Positions 53,453 to 62,704 of a stretch of 64,000 nucleotides of DNA are shown here, one piece after another. The position numbers and the translations under genes are program-made. The notes under the pieces were generated by a model. The model was not told the origin of the DNA. It saw nothing but the letters and a program-made list of their open reading frames with translations, and ran no database searches. The stretch comes from Ensifer sp. LC11 (GTDB lineage: Bacteria; Pseudomonadota; Alphaproteobacteria; Rhizobiales; Rhizobiaceae). Numbering within the stretch: the first letter of the stretch is position 1; each line of letters starts with the position of its first letter. The stretch covers positions 1 to 64,000 of the forward strand of contig NZ_MBSO01000023.1 of NCBI RefSeq assembly GCF_001695835.1, given 5' to 3'.

Positions 53453-55207
53453 ATGAGCCAAACCGGAGCGCCGCTGAGCGAGCGCTTGCATTCCACGGGA
53501 CGCGTTCGAAAAAGAAAGGCAAAGGCACGCATGCCGGATACTGATGCAACCTTGTCTGCTTCAGCTTCAGTGCAAGACCCCGTCACGGCCCGTCCGGACG
53601 AAGTTCTTTCGTTCTATGATGAGGCCTTTCACCTGACCAGTGCTTCGTCGGCACTCCAGGAAACCTATGAGGTCGGCACGCTGGTTGATGCGACCCTGTG
53701 GCATCTCTATCCCGAACTGCTTGCGCCCGCATCCAAGGCAACGGTCGAGACCGTGATCGCGAGCGGGGTGCCGCGGAGCGTCGAAGTCATCGACGCCGCC
53801 ACCAGGTCGCGACGCACACTTCTCGTTTTCCGCGCCATGCGCGGCATCGGTGTGCTCGAAACCAGTGGCCGGTCGACCCGCCGCGAGGTCGGCAGCCACG
53901 GCGAGAGCGAACGGGCGCTGCTTCTGCACCAGGCAACCCACGACGTTTTGACGGGACTGCCCAACCGGCGGCAATTCAGCGACGATCTGCAGAGCATCCT
54001 GCCGACGCCCGGCGAAAAGCTGGCGCTGATGCAGATCGACCTCGACGACTTCAAGCCCGTCAACGATACGCTCGGTCACGGCGCCGGTGACGCTGTTTTG
54101 AAGATGGCGGCCGAACGCATAAGGGGGGCGCTCCGTGACGGTGAGATCGCCTATCGTCTAGCCGGTGACGAGTTTGCCGTCATCCAGCGGCACAGCGACC
54201 AGCCGGCGGACGCCGAATATCTCGCCGAGGCCCTGATCGAGGCGTTCAGCGAACCTTTCACCATCGACGGCATCTCCGTCTTCGTCGGCGCAAGCATCGG
54301 CATTGCCATTGCGCCGAATGACGGAAACGACATTGAGCAGCTGATGAAGGCTGCGGACATTGCGCTTTATGCCGCCAAGAAGGACGGACGGGGCCGGGCA
54401 AAGACCTTCAGCCGTTCCATGCTGATCGTGCTGGAACAGCGCGAGATGTTGCGCCGCAGTCTGCGCACCGCCCTTCAGGACAACCAGTTTTCGATCGAGT
54501 ACCAGCCGCTGGTCGAGCCGCCATTTTCGATCGTCGGCTTCGAGGCACTGGTGCGCTGGCACCACCCGCTGGTCGGCACGATCCCGCCCAACGTCTTCAT
54601 CCCGATGGCGGAATCCGACGGCCTGATGAACGAGATCGGCCAATGGGTGCTGGAGGAGGCCTGCCGGCAGGCCGCAACCTGGCCATCGCATTTCACCGTC
54701 GCCGTCAACCTGTCGCCGGCGGAATTCCTCAGAGAGGGCCTGACGGACCGGATCGCCCAGGCAATCGACATGGCTGGCCTGCGCGCCGACCGGCTTGAGC
54801 TCGAAGTCACCGAATCGGTGCTGCTCGAGCGCACGACCAACAATCTCGACACGCTGAACACACTGAATGTCCTGGGCATTCAGATTTCGCTCGACGATTT
54901 TGGTACTTTCTATTCCTCGCTCAGCTATCTCAAGAACTTCCCCTTCGATACGATCAAGATCGACCGCTACTTCATCAAGGATCTGGAGAACGACGAAAAA
55001 AGCCAGACGATCGTTCGATCGATCATCGGGCTCGCGCATGGCCTCGGAATGCGCGTGACTGCCGAAGGCGTCGAAACGGTCGGGCAGGCCGTCTGGCTTC
55101 GCAAAGAGGGATGCGACCGGCTGCAGGGCTATTTCCTCGGCATGCCGATGCCGGCGGAAGCCATCGGCGCCTACCTTCGACGGTCGTCGGCAATGGCGAC
55201 ACTGTAA
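53453..55207 (+). CDS. GGDEF-EAL cyclic di-GMP protein
   Basis: The 584-residue cytoplasmic protein has an N-terminal PAS-like region (about 40-140), a GGDEF domain (about 155-315; active-site RLAGDEF near 240) and an EAL domain (about 330-575). EAL motifs visible are FEALVRW, NLSP, EVTES, DDFGT, KID and AEGVET. Both domains keep their catalytic residues, so it may make or break c-di-GMP. The usual GTGYSS of EAL loop 6 reads GTFYSS. It is upstream of a partner-switching cluster on the same strand, reminiscent of siaD near siaABC. The start may instead be the ATG at 53531. Confidence 0.88.
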   Translation: MSQTGAPLSERLHSTGRVRKRKAKARMPDTDATLSASASVQDPVTARPDEVLSFYDEAFHLTSASSALQETYEVGTLVDATLWHLYPELLAPASKATVETVIASGVPRSVEVIDAATRSRRTLLVFRAMRGIGVLETSGRSTRREVGSHGESERALLLHQATHDVLTGLPNRRQFSDDLQSILPTPGEKLALMQIDLDDFKPVNDTLGHGAGDAVLKMAAERIRGALRDGEIAYRLAGDEFAVIQRHSDQPADAEYLAEALIEAFSEPFTIDGISVFVGASIGIAIAPNDGNDIEQLMKAADIALYAAKKDGRGRAKTFSRSMLIVLEQREMLRRSLRTALQDNQFSIEYQPLVEPPFSIVGFEALVRWHHPLVGTIPPNVFIPMAESDGLMNEIGQWVLEEACRQAATWPSHFTVAVNLSPAEFLREGLTDRIAQAIDMAGLRADRLELEVTESVLLERTTNNLDTLNTLNVLGIQISLDDFGTFYSSLSYLKNFPFDTIKIDRYFIKDLENDEKSQTIVRSIIGLAHGLGMRVTAEGVETVGQAVWLRKEGCDRLQGYFLGMPMPAEAIGAYLRRSSAMATL

Positions 55208-55353
55208 TCGCGCATCTGTGCGTTGCGCAGCATGCGGCACCACGCAAAGTCTGGGTTGTTTTGGTGCAAAATCACGGGGTTGGGTCGTTAGAAATCATTA
55301 TAGAAAGTGCTTTATGGCCGTGGCAGAGTTCGGCACGCGGAGGACATTGCGGC

Positions 55354-55872
55354 ATGGGTGCTAGTGTCAACAAGACCACGGAAACGGCTTTCGAGCCCTT
55401 GCTTCAGTTCGATATGGAGATGGAAGACTTCCTCTCGGACTGGCACCATTGCGATCATGTCTCGACCTACCTCGCCCGGATGATCAGCCACAACAGGACC
55501 GATCCGGTACGGCATTCGAACTTCTTTTCGTCCGCCCTCAACGAGCTCCTGGAGGTCTCGTTTCGCGGCGGCACCACCGACGGCAAGATCGGCCTGGCAA
55601 TCTATCGCCAGGGCGCCACGGAGCGGGTACAGCTGAGCTTTCCCTGCCCGCCGGGGCAGGCGCGCTTCTATCGCGAGGCGGTCTCGAAAACCCGTGAGAG
55701 CGATGCCCAGGCCCGCTATCTCGACGCCATTTCCAACGACCTTGCTCCCAGCCGGGAATCGGTGCTTCTGGACCTCGCTGTCAACTATGACGCCCGCCTC
55801 CGGCTTGACGAGGATGCGGCTCCGGCCATCACCCTGATCGTGGATCTTCCTCTTGAAGGAATGGTGAGTTGA
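55354..55872 (+). CDS. SiaB/Slr1658-like protein, degenerate kinase-like domain
   Basis: The 172-residue protein has a block NFFSSALNELLEVSFRGG that parallels the N-box region of the protein at 59406 ([10 protein letters not shown]), but the asparagine of the ATP-binding N-box is missing. No G-boxes were seen. It is likely a non-catalytic relative of the SiaB/Slr1658 regulators that act on STAS proteins. GGAGG is 10 bases before the ATG. The next gene starts inside its stop codon region, so the two are coupled. I do not recognise a closer function. Confidence 0.6.
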   Translation: MGASVNKTTETAFEPLLQFDMEMEDFLSDWHHCDHVSTYLARMISHNRTDPVRHSNFFSSALNELLEVSFRGGTTDGKIGLAIYRQGATERVQLSFPCPPGQARFYREAVSKTRESDAQARYLDAISNDLAPSRESVLLDLAVNYDARLRLDEDAAPAITLIVDLPLEGMVS

Positions 55873-57044
55873 TCGCGGCGAGCCTTCCTCAGCGTTTCAA
55901 GGTCGACTTCGATCCCAACAGCCAGATCTTCTCGCTTGCCGGAACGATCCGGCCGCGATCGATCGACGAAATCGCCGAGAGTATCCAAGCGCTCAGGGAA
56001 GCGATCGATACGGTGCGCGGCGTCCTCTACATCGATGTGAAGCGCCTCATCCAGATGAACAACACGGCCTTCCAGGCCTTCATTCGGGTGGCCCTCGACG
56101 CCTGCCGGGAGCGGTCCGACCTGCGCCTGATCGTCGTCACGTCAAGCGTCGTCAGCTGGACGACGCGCATGTTCCGGCACTTGAGCACGATCGAGCCGCA
56201 GATCTCCGTCGAGGTCTATGACTCGATGTTCTATCCCGGCCAGGACTACTTCGAGGACACGAGCTTCATTCCCATCCTGCGCGCCCAGACGAAATTGACC
56301 TGGCGCCACGAGCGCACCATCCTGCCGCGCCACGGCATGCGGCCCGGGATCGCCGTGGCCGACATCTGCTGCGGCATCGGCGATTTCGCCGTGCTCGCGC
56401 AGAAGGAGTTCCAGCCGTCGCGGATCGTCGCGCTCGACCACTCGAAGCCGAGCCTCGCCTATGCCCGCAAGGTGGCCGCCGAGTTCGGCGTGACGGGTAT
56501 CGAATACACCTACGGCGATGCGTCGGAGATGCTGCTTGAGGACAACCAGTTCGACTTCGTGAGCTGCCGCCACTCGCTACAGGTCTTCAATCAGCCGGAG
56601 CTGCTTCTCAAGGAACTCTATCGGATCGTGAAGCCGGGCGGCCGCGTCTACATCACCAACGAGAAGAACTCGCACTGTCTCGGCGAGCCGCGGGCGCAAA
56701 GCATCCAATGGACCTACAATGAGCTCGCGCGGCTTTTGACAAATTTCGAAATAGATGTGGAGTTCGGGCCGAAGAGCCGGCGCTATCTTACCGACACGGG
56801 CTTCGACGACATCCTGGTCGAATCCTTCATGGTCACCAATCTGGACGGGGACCCACAGGATTTCGCCGACATCATCGCCGGCTGGGAGAAGATGTTTGCG
56901 GACATGGCGGTGAGAAACGGCGAAGCACCCGAATTCATAGAGCGGTTCCGCCAGGGCTTCCGGGATCACATCTTCGCTGCACTGCATCCGAAGGGCTATG
57001 CGGGCTGGCCTATCTGGGCAGCGTCCGGGCGCAAACCATTATGA
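55869..57044 (+). CDS. STAS-like domain fused to a SAM-dependent methyltransferase
   Basis: The 391-residue protein begins with an Slr1659/STAS-like domain (about 1-125; IDVKRLIQMNNTAFQAFIRVALDA, with a threonine where STAS proteins carry the phospho-acceptor). It continues as a class I methyltransferase (about 150-385) with motif I VADICCGIGDFAVLA near 168, motif II around VALDHSKPS and a KPGGRVYI post-motif. The TTG start overlaps the previous stop, with GAAGGAA upstream. It lies between a kinase-like and a phosphatase gene, so its STAS part is probably switched by phosphorylation. The methyl acceptor is unknown. Confidence 0.75.
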   Translation: MIAASLPQRFKVDFDPNSQIFSLAGTIRPRSIDEIAESIQALREAIDTVRGVLYIDVKRLIQMNNTAFQAFIRVALDACRERSDLRLIVVTSSVVSWTTRMFRHLSTIEPQISVEVYDSMFYPGQDYFEDTSFIPILRAQTKLTWRHERTILPRHGMRPGIAVADICCGIGDFAVLAQKEFQPSRIVALDHSKPSLAYARKVAAEFGVTGIEYTYGDASEMLLEDNQFDFVSCRHSLQVFNQPELLLKELYRIVKPGGRVYITNEKNSHCLGEPRAQSIQWTYNELARLLTNFEIDVEFGPKSRRYLTDTGFDDILVESFMVTNLDGDPQDFADIIAGWEKMFADMAVRNGEAPEFIERFRQGFRDHIFAALHPKGYAGWPIWAASGRKPL

Positions 57045-59401
57045 ACGCGAGCAATATCCAACGCCCCCGGTTCGGTTTGAGATCCTTTCGAGCCAAATTC
57101 GTGCTGGTCGTCGGCAGCGCCGTGCTCTTCGACCTCTTGCTGACAGGCGGTCTGGCACTCTGGAACGTTCAAAGACTGTCGCGCGACGCGACGACGGAGG
57201 TCGGGCAGGGCCTGCAGAACGCCAACGAAGATTACATGCTCACCTACGCGGAATCGACGGCCGCGCGGGTTAATCTTCTGCTGGGCCAGGTTCACGCCGA
57301 CGTCGCCACGCTCGCGGGCGTGCTCCAGGCGCAGATCGACCGCCCCGTGCGCCGGTCCGACGTCGGTGAGGCACTTGCGCGGCACGCACCGGAATCCGTT
57401 ACCGTCACTTACGATGCCAAAGGTGGGTGGGCGCAGAACCTTCCGGGACCGCTCTCGAGCGTAAGCGTATGGAGTTATCTCCTTGACCCCGACCACCGGC
57501 CACTACCCGAGGTGCAGACCGACATCGAGAACAGCGCCGTTCTCGATCTGGTTGCGCCAGCCCTGCTTGCGCACGGCCGCTCCAAACTGCAGATGTACTA
57601 CGTCGGACCAAAGGAGCGGCCGATCTTGCGGATGGCGCCCTATGCCGATCAGGCGCAGACGTTCGACCGTCTCTACCCCGGTCACAACGAGGCCAACTTC
57701 TGGAACTTCTTCTTCCCCGGCCTCTACGAGTCCTGGGAGGAATGGGCGAAGTCTCCGAGCCTCAGGCCCGTTGCAGCCGATACCACGCAAACGGCACCTT
57801 ATACGGATGCCGCCTCGGGCAAACTAATCGTCAGCTTCTTCCAACCGCTCTGGACGCCCGACCGCAAAGGTGTCGCCGGAGCGACCGGAACCGACATCAC
57901 GCTCGACCAGCTGGCCGAGGTTGTCGAAAGCGTCAAGGTCGGCGACAGCGGCTTTGGCTTCCTGGCGATGTCCGACGGCAACGTGCTTGCGATCAACCCG
58001 GTCGGCGAGAAGGTGATCGGCCTGCAGCGCTCGAGCGACACCGGCGGTCAGGGCGTCACCGGCCTCGAGCGTTCGCTGCGCCGCAGCGTACAGCCCGCAA
58101 TTGCAGAGCTGTCGCTTGGCACCGATGGCGCCATTCAGCGGGTGCTGCTCGACGAGGCTGGTGAAAAGGTCCCCTATCTCATCCTGCTGAAGCAGCTCGA
58201 GCCAGAAAACCTCTGGGTGTCCGGTCCGGTGCGCCGTGAGACCATGTCGATCGGCATCGTGGTGCCGGAGCGGGAAATCTATGCCTCGCTGTTTGCGGCA
58301 CAGGCGAGTATCTCCGAAGCGACGAATCGTATCCTCATCTACCAGATCCTGGCCCTGCTCGCCTCGCTGCTGTTCGTCACGCTTGCCGTGTTCGGCATAT
58401 CCAAGCGCGTGACCCGCAGCATCAGCGCGCTCGCGGGTGCTGCGACGCGCATCGAAGCCAAGGACTATTCGGTCCGCGTGCCGATTACGACGCGTGATGA
58501 GGTCGGTGAAGCGGGCATCGCCTTCAACCGGATGGCGGAAGAAATCAGCTACCACACCGAGAACCTCGAAAACCTGGTTACCGAACGCACCAAACAGCTC
58601 GAGGACGCCAACCACCAGATTTCGACGCTGAACACGCAGCTGCGCAGCGAGAACTTGCGGCTTGGCGCCGAACTCGCGGTCGCCAAGCAGATCCAGATGA
58701 TGGTGCTGCCCAAGGCCGGCGAACTCGCCGAAATCGCCGACCTCGAAATCGCCGCCTATATGCGGCCGGCCGACGAGGTGGGTGGCGACTACTACGATGT
58801 GCTTCGCGATGGCGAGCGGCTGAAGATCGGCATCGGCGACGTGACCGGCCATGGGCTGGAAAGCGGCGTGCTGATGCTGATGGTGCAATCCGTCGCACGC
58901 GCCCTGCAGGAGGCCGGCGACATGGACCCGCAGGAATTCCTCAATCGCCTCAACCGCGCCATCTACAAGAACATCGTGCGGACCAATACCGACAAGCACC
59001 TGTCCCTGGCATTCCTCGACTATGAAGGCGACCGTTTGACGCTGTCGGGACAGCATGAGGAACTCATCGTCGTGCGCAAGGGTGCCGAAGTGGAGCGGAT
59101 CGACACGCTCGACCTCGGCCTGCCGATCGGCCTCGAATCCGACATTTCGCGCTTTGTCGCAACCCGTGAGATCGCTTTCAGCCGGGGCGACATGATCGTG
59201 CTGCACACCGATGGCGTAACCGAAGCGGTGAACGCCAAGGGCGAACTGTTCGGCATTGAACGGCTATGCGCGAGCGCCGGGAAGTTCTACGGACAGAGCG
59301 CCGAGGACGTCAAATCAGGAATTCTCGAAGACCTGATGACGCATATCGGCAAGCAGAAGATATATGACGACATCACGCTCGTCGTCATGAGACACAGGTG
59401 A
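57041..59401 (+). CDS. Membrane SpoIIE/PP2C-type phosphatase with HAMP domain (SiaA/RsbU-like)
   Basis: The 786-residue protein has a membrane segment (about 14-38), a long periplasmic double-Cache-like sensor (about 40-425), a second membrane segment (about 427-448) and HAMP (about 450-500). A coiled coil leads to a PP2C domain (about 570-786) with the metal residues in VGGDYYDV, GDVTGHG, HTDGVTE and YDDITLVV. SiaA and RsbU dephosphorylate STAS-domain proteins. Its start overlaps the methyltransferase stop by four bases, and the candidate STAS substrate is encoded downstream. Confidence 0.9.
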   Translation: MNASNIQRPRFGLRSFRAKFVLVVGSAVLFDLLLTGGLALWNVQRLSRDATTEVGQGLQNANEDYMLTYAESTAARVNLLLGQVHADVATLAGVLQAQIDRPVRRSDVGEALARHAPESVTVTYDAKGGWAQNLPGPLSSVSVWSYLLDPDHRPLPEVQTDIENSAVLDLVAPALLAHGRSKLQMYYVGPKERPILRMAPYADQAQTFDRLYPGHNEANFWNFFFPGLYESWEEWAKSPSLRPVAADTTQTAPYTDAASGKLIVSFFQPLWTPDRKGVAGATGTDITLDQLAEVVESVKVGDSGFGFLAMSDGNVLAINPVGEKVIGLQRSSDTGGQGVTGLERSLRRSVQPAIAELSLGTDGAIQRVLLDEAGEKVPYLILLKQLEPENLWVSGPVRRETMSIGIVVPEREIYASLFAAQASISEATNRILIYQILALLASLLFVTLAVFGISKRVTRSISALAGAATRIEAKDYSVRVPITTRDEVGEAGIAFNRMAEEISYHTENLENLVTERTKQLEDANHQISTLNTQLRSENLRLGAELAVAKQIQMMVLPKAGELAEIADLEIAAYMRPADEVGGDYYDVLRDGERLKIGIGDVTGHGLESGVLMLMVQSVARALQEAGDMDPQEFLNRLNRAIYKNIVRTNTDKHLSLAFLDYEGDRLTLSGQHEELIVVRKGAEVERIDTLDLGLPIGLESDISRFVATREIAFSRGDMIVLHTDGVTEAVNAKGELFGIERLCASAGKFYGQSAEDVKSGILEDLMTHIGKQKIYDDITLVVMRHR

Positions 59402-59405
59402 TCAG

Positions 59406-59966
59406 ATGACCACGCTCTACGGATTGGCGGACCTGACGATCGGTGCCCATCAAAGAATGACGCGGCTGCGCCTCTATGACGGGCCGCTCGATTTGAGCTG
59501 GAAGCACTGCGCGATGGCCTCGGACTTTGTTGCTGAACTTGCAGCATTGCGTTACCGCGCCTCGCGTAACACCTATCGCGAAGTGCGACACAACATCGGC
59601 TATCTGACTAACGAGCTGGTCGAGAACGCGGTAAAGTTCCGCGCCTCCGGCGCCGTCATGGTCGAAGCCGCGCTCGAGGCCAACAGCTTCCGCACGAAAG
59701 TGTCGAATGTCATCGACAATGAAGCGGCGGCCCGCTTCCAGGAGCTGCTTTCCGAGATCGCCGACGGCGATCCCGGTGACCTGCTCATCGAGCGCATCGA
59801 AGCCAACGCAATCGGGCTCGGCAAGACCGGGTCAGGGCTTGGTCTTTTGACGCTGATGAGCGATTATGGTGTTCGTTTCGCTTGGGTTTTTGGTGCCCAG
59901 GGAGACGACGGAGAAACGTCGCTGGAGACCTATGCCTCCATTGCGGTCCCAGACCTCTCGAACTGA
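59406..59966 (+). CDS. SiaB/Slr1658-like GHKL-type kinase (DUF6272-like)
   Basis: The 186-residue protein carries an N-box ([10 protein letters not shown] near 66) and a glycine-rich G2 box ([13 protein letters not shown] near 145), as in GHKL ATP-binding folds. The family includes SiaB, which phosphorylates the STAS-like SiaC. It starts 5 bases after the phosphatase stop and ends 7 bases before the STAS gene. It is the likely kinase opposing the phosphatase. Confidence 0.8.
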   Translation: MTTLYGLADLTIGAHQRMTRLRLYDGPLDLSWKHCAMASDFVAELAALRYRASRNTYREVRHNIGYLTNELVENAVKFRASGAVMVEAALEANSFRTKVSNVIDNEAAARFQELLSEIADGDPGDLLIERIEANAIGLGKTGSGLGLLTLMSDYGVRFAWVFGAQGDDGETSLETYASIAVPDLSN

Positions 59967-59973
59967 TGAGCCG

Positions 59974-60321
59974 ATGAATATGGAAAACAAGGACGAAGAA
60001 GAGTATCGCGTTTGGTCCGAGGGCAACGATATCCATTTCGAAGGCACCATGCGGCTGCCGGGCACGGAAGCCTATGCTCCCATCTTCTCGACCGTCATGG
60101 GCGTGCTCGACACCGAGCCTGACCACGTGACGATCGATCTGACCGAATTGCAGTTCCTGAATTCGTCGGGGATCAACCTGCTTGCCAAGCTCACCATCGA
60201 AGCGCGCAACCGGCCGAACGTGCAATTGACGGTGCGCGGAACCTCCGAGATTCCGTGGCAATCGAAATCCCTGCCGAACCTCAAGAAGCTGCATCCGGGC
60301 CTCGACCTCAGGCTTAACTGA
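59974..60321 (+). CDS. STAS-domain protein (Slr1659/SiaC-like anti-anti-sigma type)
   Basis: The 115-residue protein has the STAS core strand [26 protein letters not shown], with the usual phosphorylatable serine in NSSGI (about S60-61), and IRGTS-like [14 protein letters not shown]. It is the probable substrate of the kinase and phosphatase encoded just upstream. The output partner is not evident; the cluster has no sigma factor, and the GGDEF-EAL protein or methyltransferase are candidates. Confidence 0.83.
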   Translation: MNMENKDEEEYRVWSEGNDIHFEGTMRLPGTEAYAPIFSTVMGVLDTEPDHVTIDLTELQFLNSSGINLLAKLTIEARNRPNVQLTVRGTSEIPWQSKSLPNLKKLHPGLDLRLN

Positions 60322-60335
60322 GGTCGGCCTCGGGC

Positions 60336-60438
60336 CAGAGCGCCGTGCGTTCAACTGAACGCACCAGGACGCACTAGCACTTTGATTCGAGAGCATCTTT
60401 CCGCCCCCAGTGGCTCCACTTGAAAGCGGGATGCTCTA
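60336..60438 (+). repeat. Palindromic intergenic repeat, RIME-like, copy 2 with a second stem
   Basis: The first part (60336-60377) matches copy 1 at 116-159: the palindrome GTGCGTTCA-AC-TGAACGCAC (60345-60364) has the same flanks. It continues with CACTTTGATTCG and a second stem in which AGAGCATC (60390-60397) pairs with GATGCTCT (60430-60437). The two-module structure resembles mosaic rhizobial repeats. It lies just after the STAS gene and could end its transcript. Confidence 0.8.
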
Positions 60439-60624
60439 AGAGAAAAGCCTGTCGTCTGAAGTGCTGACCAAGTTCCGCGACGCCGGCGCGCCGGTTCGCC
60501 TTGGTGCCTGCTCGAAGCCACCCGCCAATCAAGACCTGAAACCGGGAGCGCGACTTCCGGTGCCGGGATCGCGCGTCCACGCCGATCCACACGCTTGACT
60601 CCGCCGGCAAGCGCGCCTAACAGT

Positions 60625-60643
60625 CAAATCATCAGATGACTTG
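60625..60643. promoter_or_regulatory. Candidate operator of the FadR-type regulator
   Basis: CAAATCATC-A-GATGACTTG is a 19-base near-perfect inverted repeat (one mismatch), 9 bases before the regulator gene. Its core TCATCAGATGA is a perfect odd palindrome. The position suggests autorepression. Confidence 0.65.
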
Positions 60644-60651
60644 ATGAGCGG

Positions 60652-61332
60652 ATGATGCAGCCAGTCAATCGTACCAACCTGACCGAGAGCGCGGCCGAAA
60701 GCCTGCGCGCAGAGATCCTGAGCGGTCGCTGGGCAATCGGAGAGCGCATTCCCAACGAAACGGCGCTCACCGAACTGCTCGCCGTCAGCCGTGGCACCGT
60801 GCGCGAAGCTGTTCGGGTTCTGATTTCGAAGGGTCTACTCGACGCCCGCCAGGGCTCCGGCACCTACGTCCGCTCAACGGTCGATACGTCAGGCGCCCTC
60901 GACCGGGTCAAGCGAACCGGTCTGCGTGACCAGTGGGAAGCACGAGCAGCGCTCGACGTCGAAGCGGCGCGCCTTGCAGCACTCCGTCATACGCCTCAAG
61001 ACCTCGAACGGATGCTCACGCTGCTCAAGGCCCGCGGCACGGTGGCGGACGGTGGACGTGACGCCTTCAGTGCACGGGACATCGCCTTTCACCGATCAAT
61101 CGTCGAGGCGTCGGGCAACCGCGCAATCGTCGAGCTCTATGATTTCTTCACCTCGGCCATCCTCGAAACCATCCACTCGACGCTCAATGGCGACCTGCCC
61201 GAACCGGATGACCGGGCACATGCGGCAATCGTCGAGGCGATTGCAACCGCCGATCCGGACCGGGCCGCGAGCGCCGTCCGGGCATTCATGGCCCCCGTCC
61301 TCGATGAACTAAAACGGCTTCTTGCGCAATGA
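60652..61332 (+). CDS. GntR/FadR-family transcriptional regulator
   Basis: The 226-residue protein has the GntR winged helix (SAAESLRAEILSGRWAIGERIPNETALTELLAVSRGTVREAVRVLISKGLL) and an FCD ligand domain (about 85-220) with the D-x3-H metal motif (ARDIAFHRSIVEASGN). It overlaps the CynX-type transporter gene by four bases and probably controls it through the inverted repeat at 60625-60643. The start may be 60652 or the adjacent ATG at 60655. Confidence 0.88.
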   Translation: MMQPVNRTNLTESAAESLRAEILSGRWAIGERIPNETALTELLAVSRGTVREAVRVLISKGLLDARQGSGTYVRSTVDTSGALDRVKRTGLRDQWEARAALDVEAARLAALRHTPQDLERMLTLLKARGTVADGGRDAFSARDIAFHRSIVEASGNRAIVELYDFFTSAILETIHSTLNGDLPEPDDRAHAAIVEAIATADPDRAASAVRAFMAPVLDELKRLLAQ

Positions 61333-62636
61333 ACCAGGCGTTTCGGGACCCCCATCAGCTTGAGACCGGCGAACGGCTGGAGCTCGAAGACCAGCTCATC
61401 GACGCGGAGGCCGACAGCCTGCCGGCGCCGCAACCGCCTGTCTTGAGCCGCCGCGCCCGCATCCTTCTCGGTGCCAGTCTCGTGCTCATCGCCTTCAATT
61501 TGCGGCCGCTGTTTTCAAGCCTGTCGGTGTTGTTGCCCGAAGTGATGCAGGCAACCGGCTTGTCGACCGCCAGCGCCAGCGTGCTGACCACTCTGCCGGT
61601 GCTCTGCCTCGGGGTGTTTGCGCCGCTCGCGCCAAAGCTCGCCCAGCGCTTCGGCGCCGAGCGCACCCTGCTTGGCGTCCTCTTGCTCCTGACGCTGGGC
61701 ACCGCCCTTCGCGGTGTTCAGTCCGTGCCGCTGCTCTTCCTCGCAACCTTTGCCGCGGGCGCTGCGATCGCGATCGGCAACGTTTTGCTTCCCGGTCTCG
61801 TCAAGCGTGACTTTCCCGACCGGGCGGCGATGATGACCGGGCTCTACACCATGGCGCTTTGCGCAGGTGCTGCAAGTGCTGCCGGCCTGACGCTCTCGAT
61901 CGAACACCATCTCGCCGGTTCCTGGTCCGGCGCGCTCGCCGCCTGGGCAATGCCCGCGCTCATCGTTCTATTGATCTGGGCGCCGCAGGCCTTGCGCGGC
62001 AAGGCGCAGGCGCGCCACAGCGGTTTCCGCGTCGTCGGACTCTGGCGCGACCGGCTCGCCTGGCAGGTCACGCTGTTCATGGGATTGCAATCGGCACTCG
62101 CCTATTGTGTCTTCGGCTGGATGGCACCGATCCTTCGCGAGCGCGGGCTTGACGCGGCGACGGCCGGCGCCGTCGTCTCGGCCTCGATCATGATGCAGGT
62201 CGTCACCTGCCTGCTCGTGCCGTCCTTCGCCATCCAGCGCCGTGACCAGCGCGCGGTCTGCGTCGCTCTGGCGACGGCTGCCGTCACCGCTCTCATCGGC
62301 CTCCTCTTCGCGCCGCTTTCGACCGTGCTCATCTGGGCCGTACTGCAGGGCATCGGACAGGGCGGCCTGATCGCGGCGGCGATGACCCTCATCGTGCTGC
62401 GCTCGCCCGACTCCCATGTCGCAGCGCACCTCTCCGGCATGGCCCAGGGCGTAGGCTACGTGCTCGCTGCCATCGGCCCGCTGCTCGTCGGTTTCATCCG
62501 CGGCTGGACCGGCAGCTTCGCCGCAAGCTCTATCCTTTTCCTTGCCCTCGGCGTTGGCGTGGCAATCATGGGCATGGGCGCCGGCCGGGCGCTGCAAGTC
62601 GGCGCACGGACCATCAAGATCGACGGCGGCCGATAG
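61329..62636 (+). CDS. CynX/NimT-family MFS transporter
   Basis: The 435-residue protein has about 12 membrane segments after a soluble N-terminus of some 45 residues. Family landmarks are FNLRPLFSSLSVLLPE and GAAIAIGNVLLPGLVKRDFP. CynX (cyanate) and NimT (nitroimidazole) are named members; the real substrate is unknown. It is translationally coupled to the FadR-type regulator. Confidence 0.85.
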   Translation: MNQAFRDPHQLETGERLELEDQLIDAEADSLPAPQPPVLSRRARILLGASLVLIAFNLRPLFSSLSVLLPEVMQATGLSTASASVLTTLPVLCLGVFAPLAPKLAQRFGAERTLLGVLLLLTLGTALRGVQSVPLLFLATFAAGAAIAIGNVLLPGLVKRDFPDRAAMMTGLYTMALCAGAASAAGLTLSIEHHLAGSWSGALAAWAMPALIVLLIWAPQALRGKAQARHSGFRVVGLWRDRLAWQVTLFMGLQSALAYCVFGWMAPILRERGLDAATAGAVVSASIMMQVVTCLLVPSFAIQRRDQRAVCVALATAAVTALIGLLFAPLSTVLIWAVLQGIGQGGLIAAAMTLIVLRSPDSHVAAHLSGMAQGVGYVLAAIGPLLVGFIRGWTGSFAASSILFLALGVGVAIMGMGAGRALQVGARTIKIDGGR

Positions 62637-62658
62637 GCGGCCGCCGAGCGATCGGTTC

Positions 62659-62683
62659 GGGCTCCGCCTCCTGGGCCGAGCCC
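62659..62683. terminator. Hairpin between convergent transporter genes
   Basis: GGGCTC pairs with GAGCCC around a 13-base GC-rich loop, followed by TTTCTC on the plus strand. It lies between the ends of the CynX-type gene and the convergent MFS gene. Confidence 0.45.
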
Positions 62684-62704
62684 TTTCTCATCCGGCAAAG
62701 CGTA

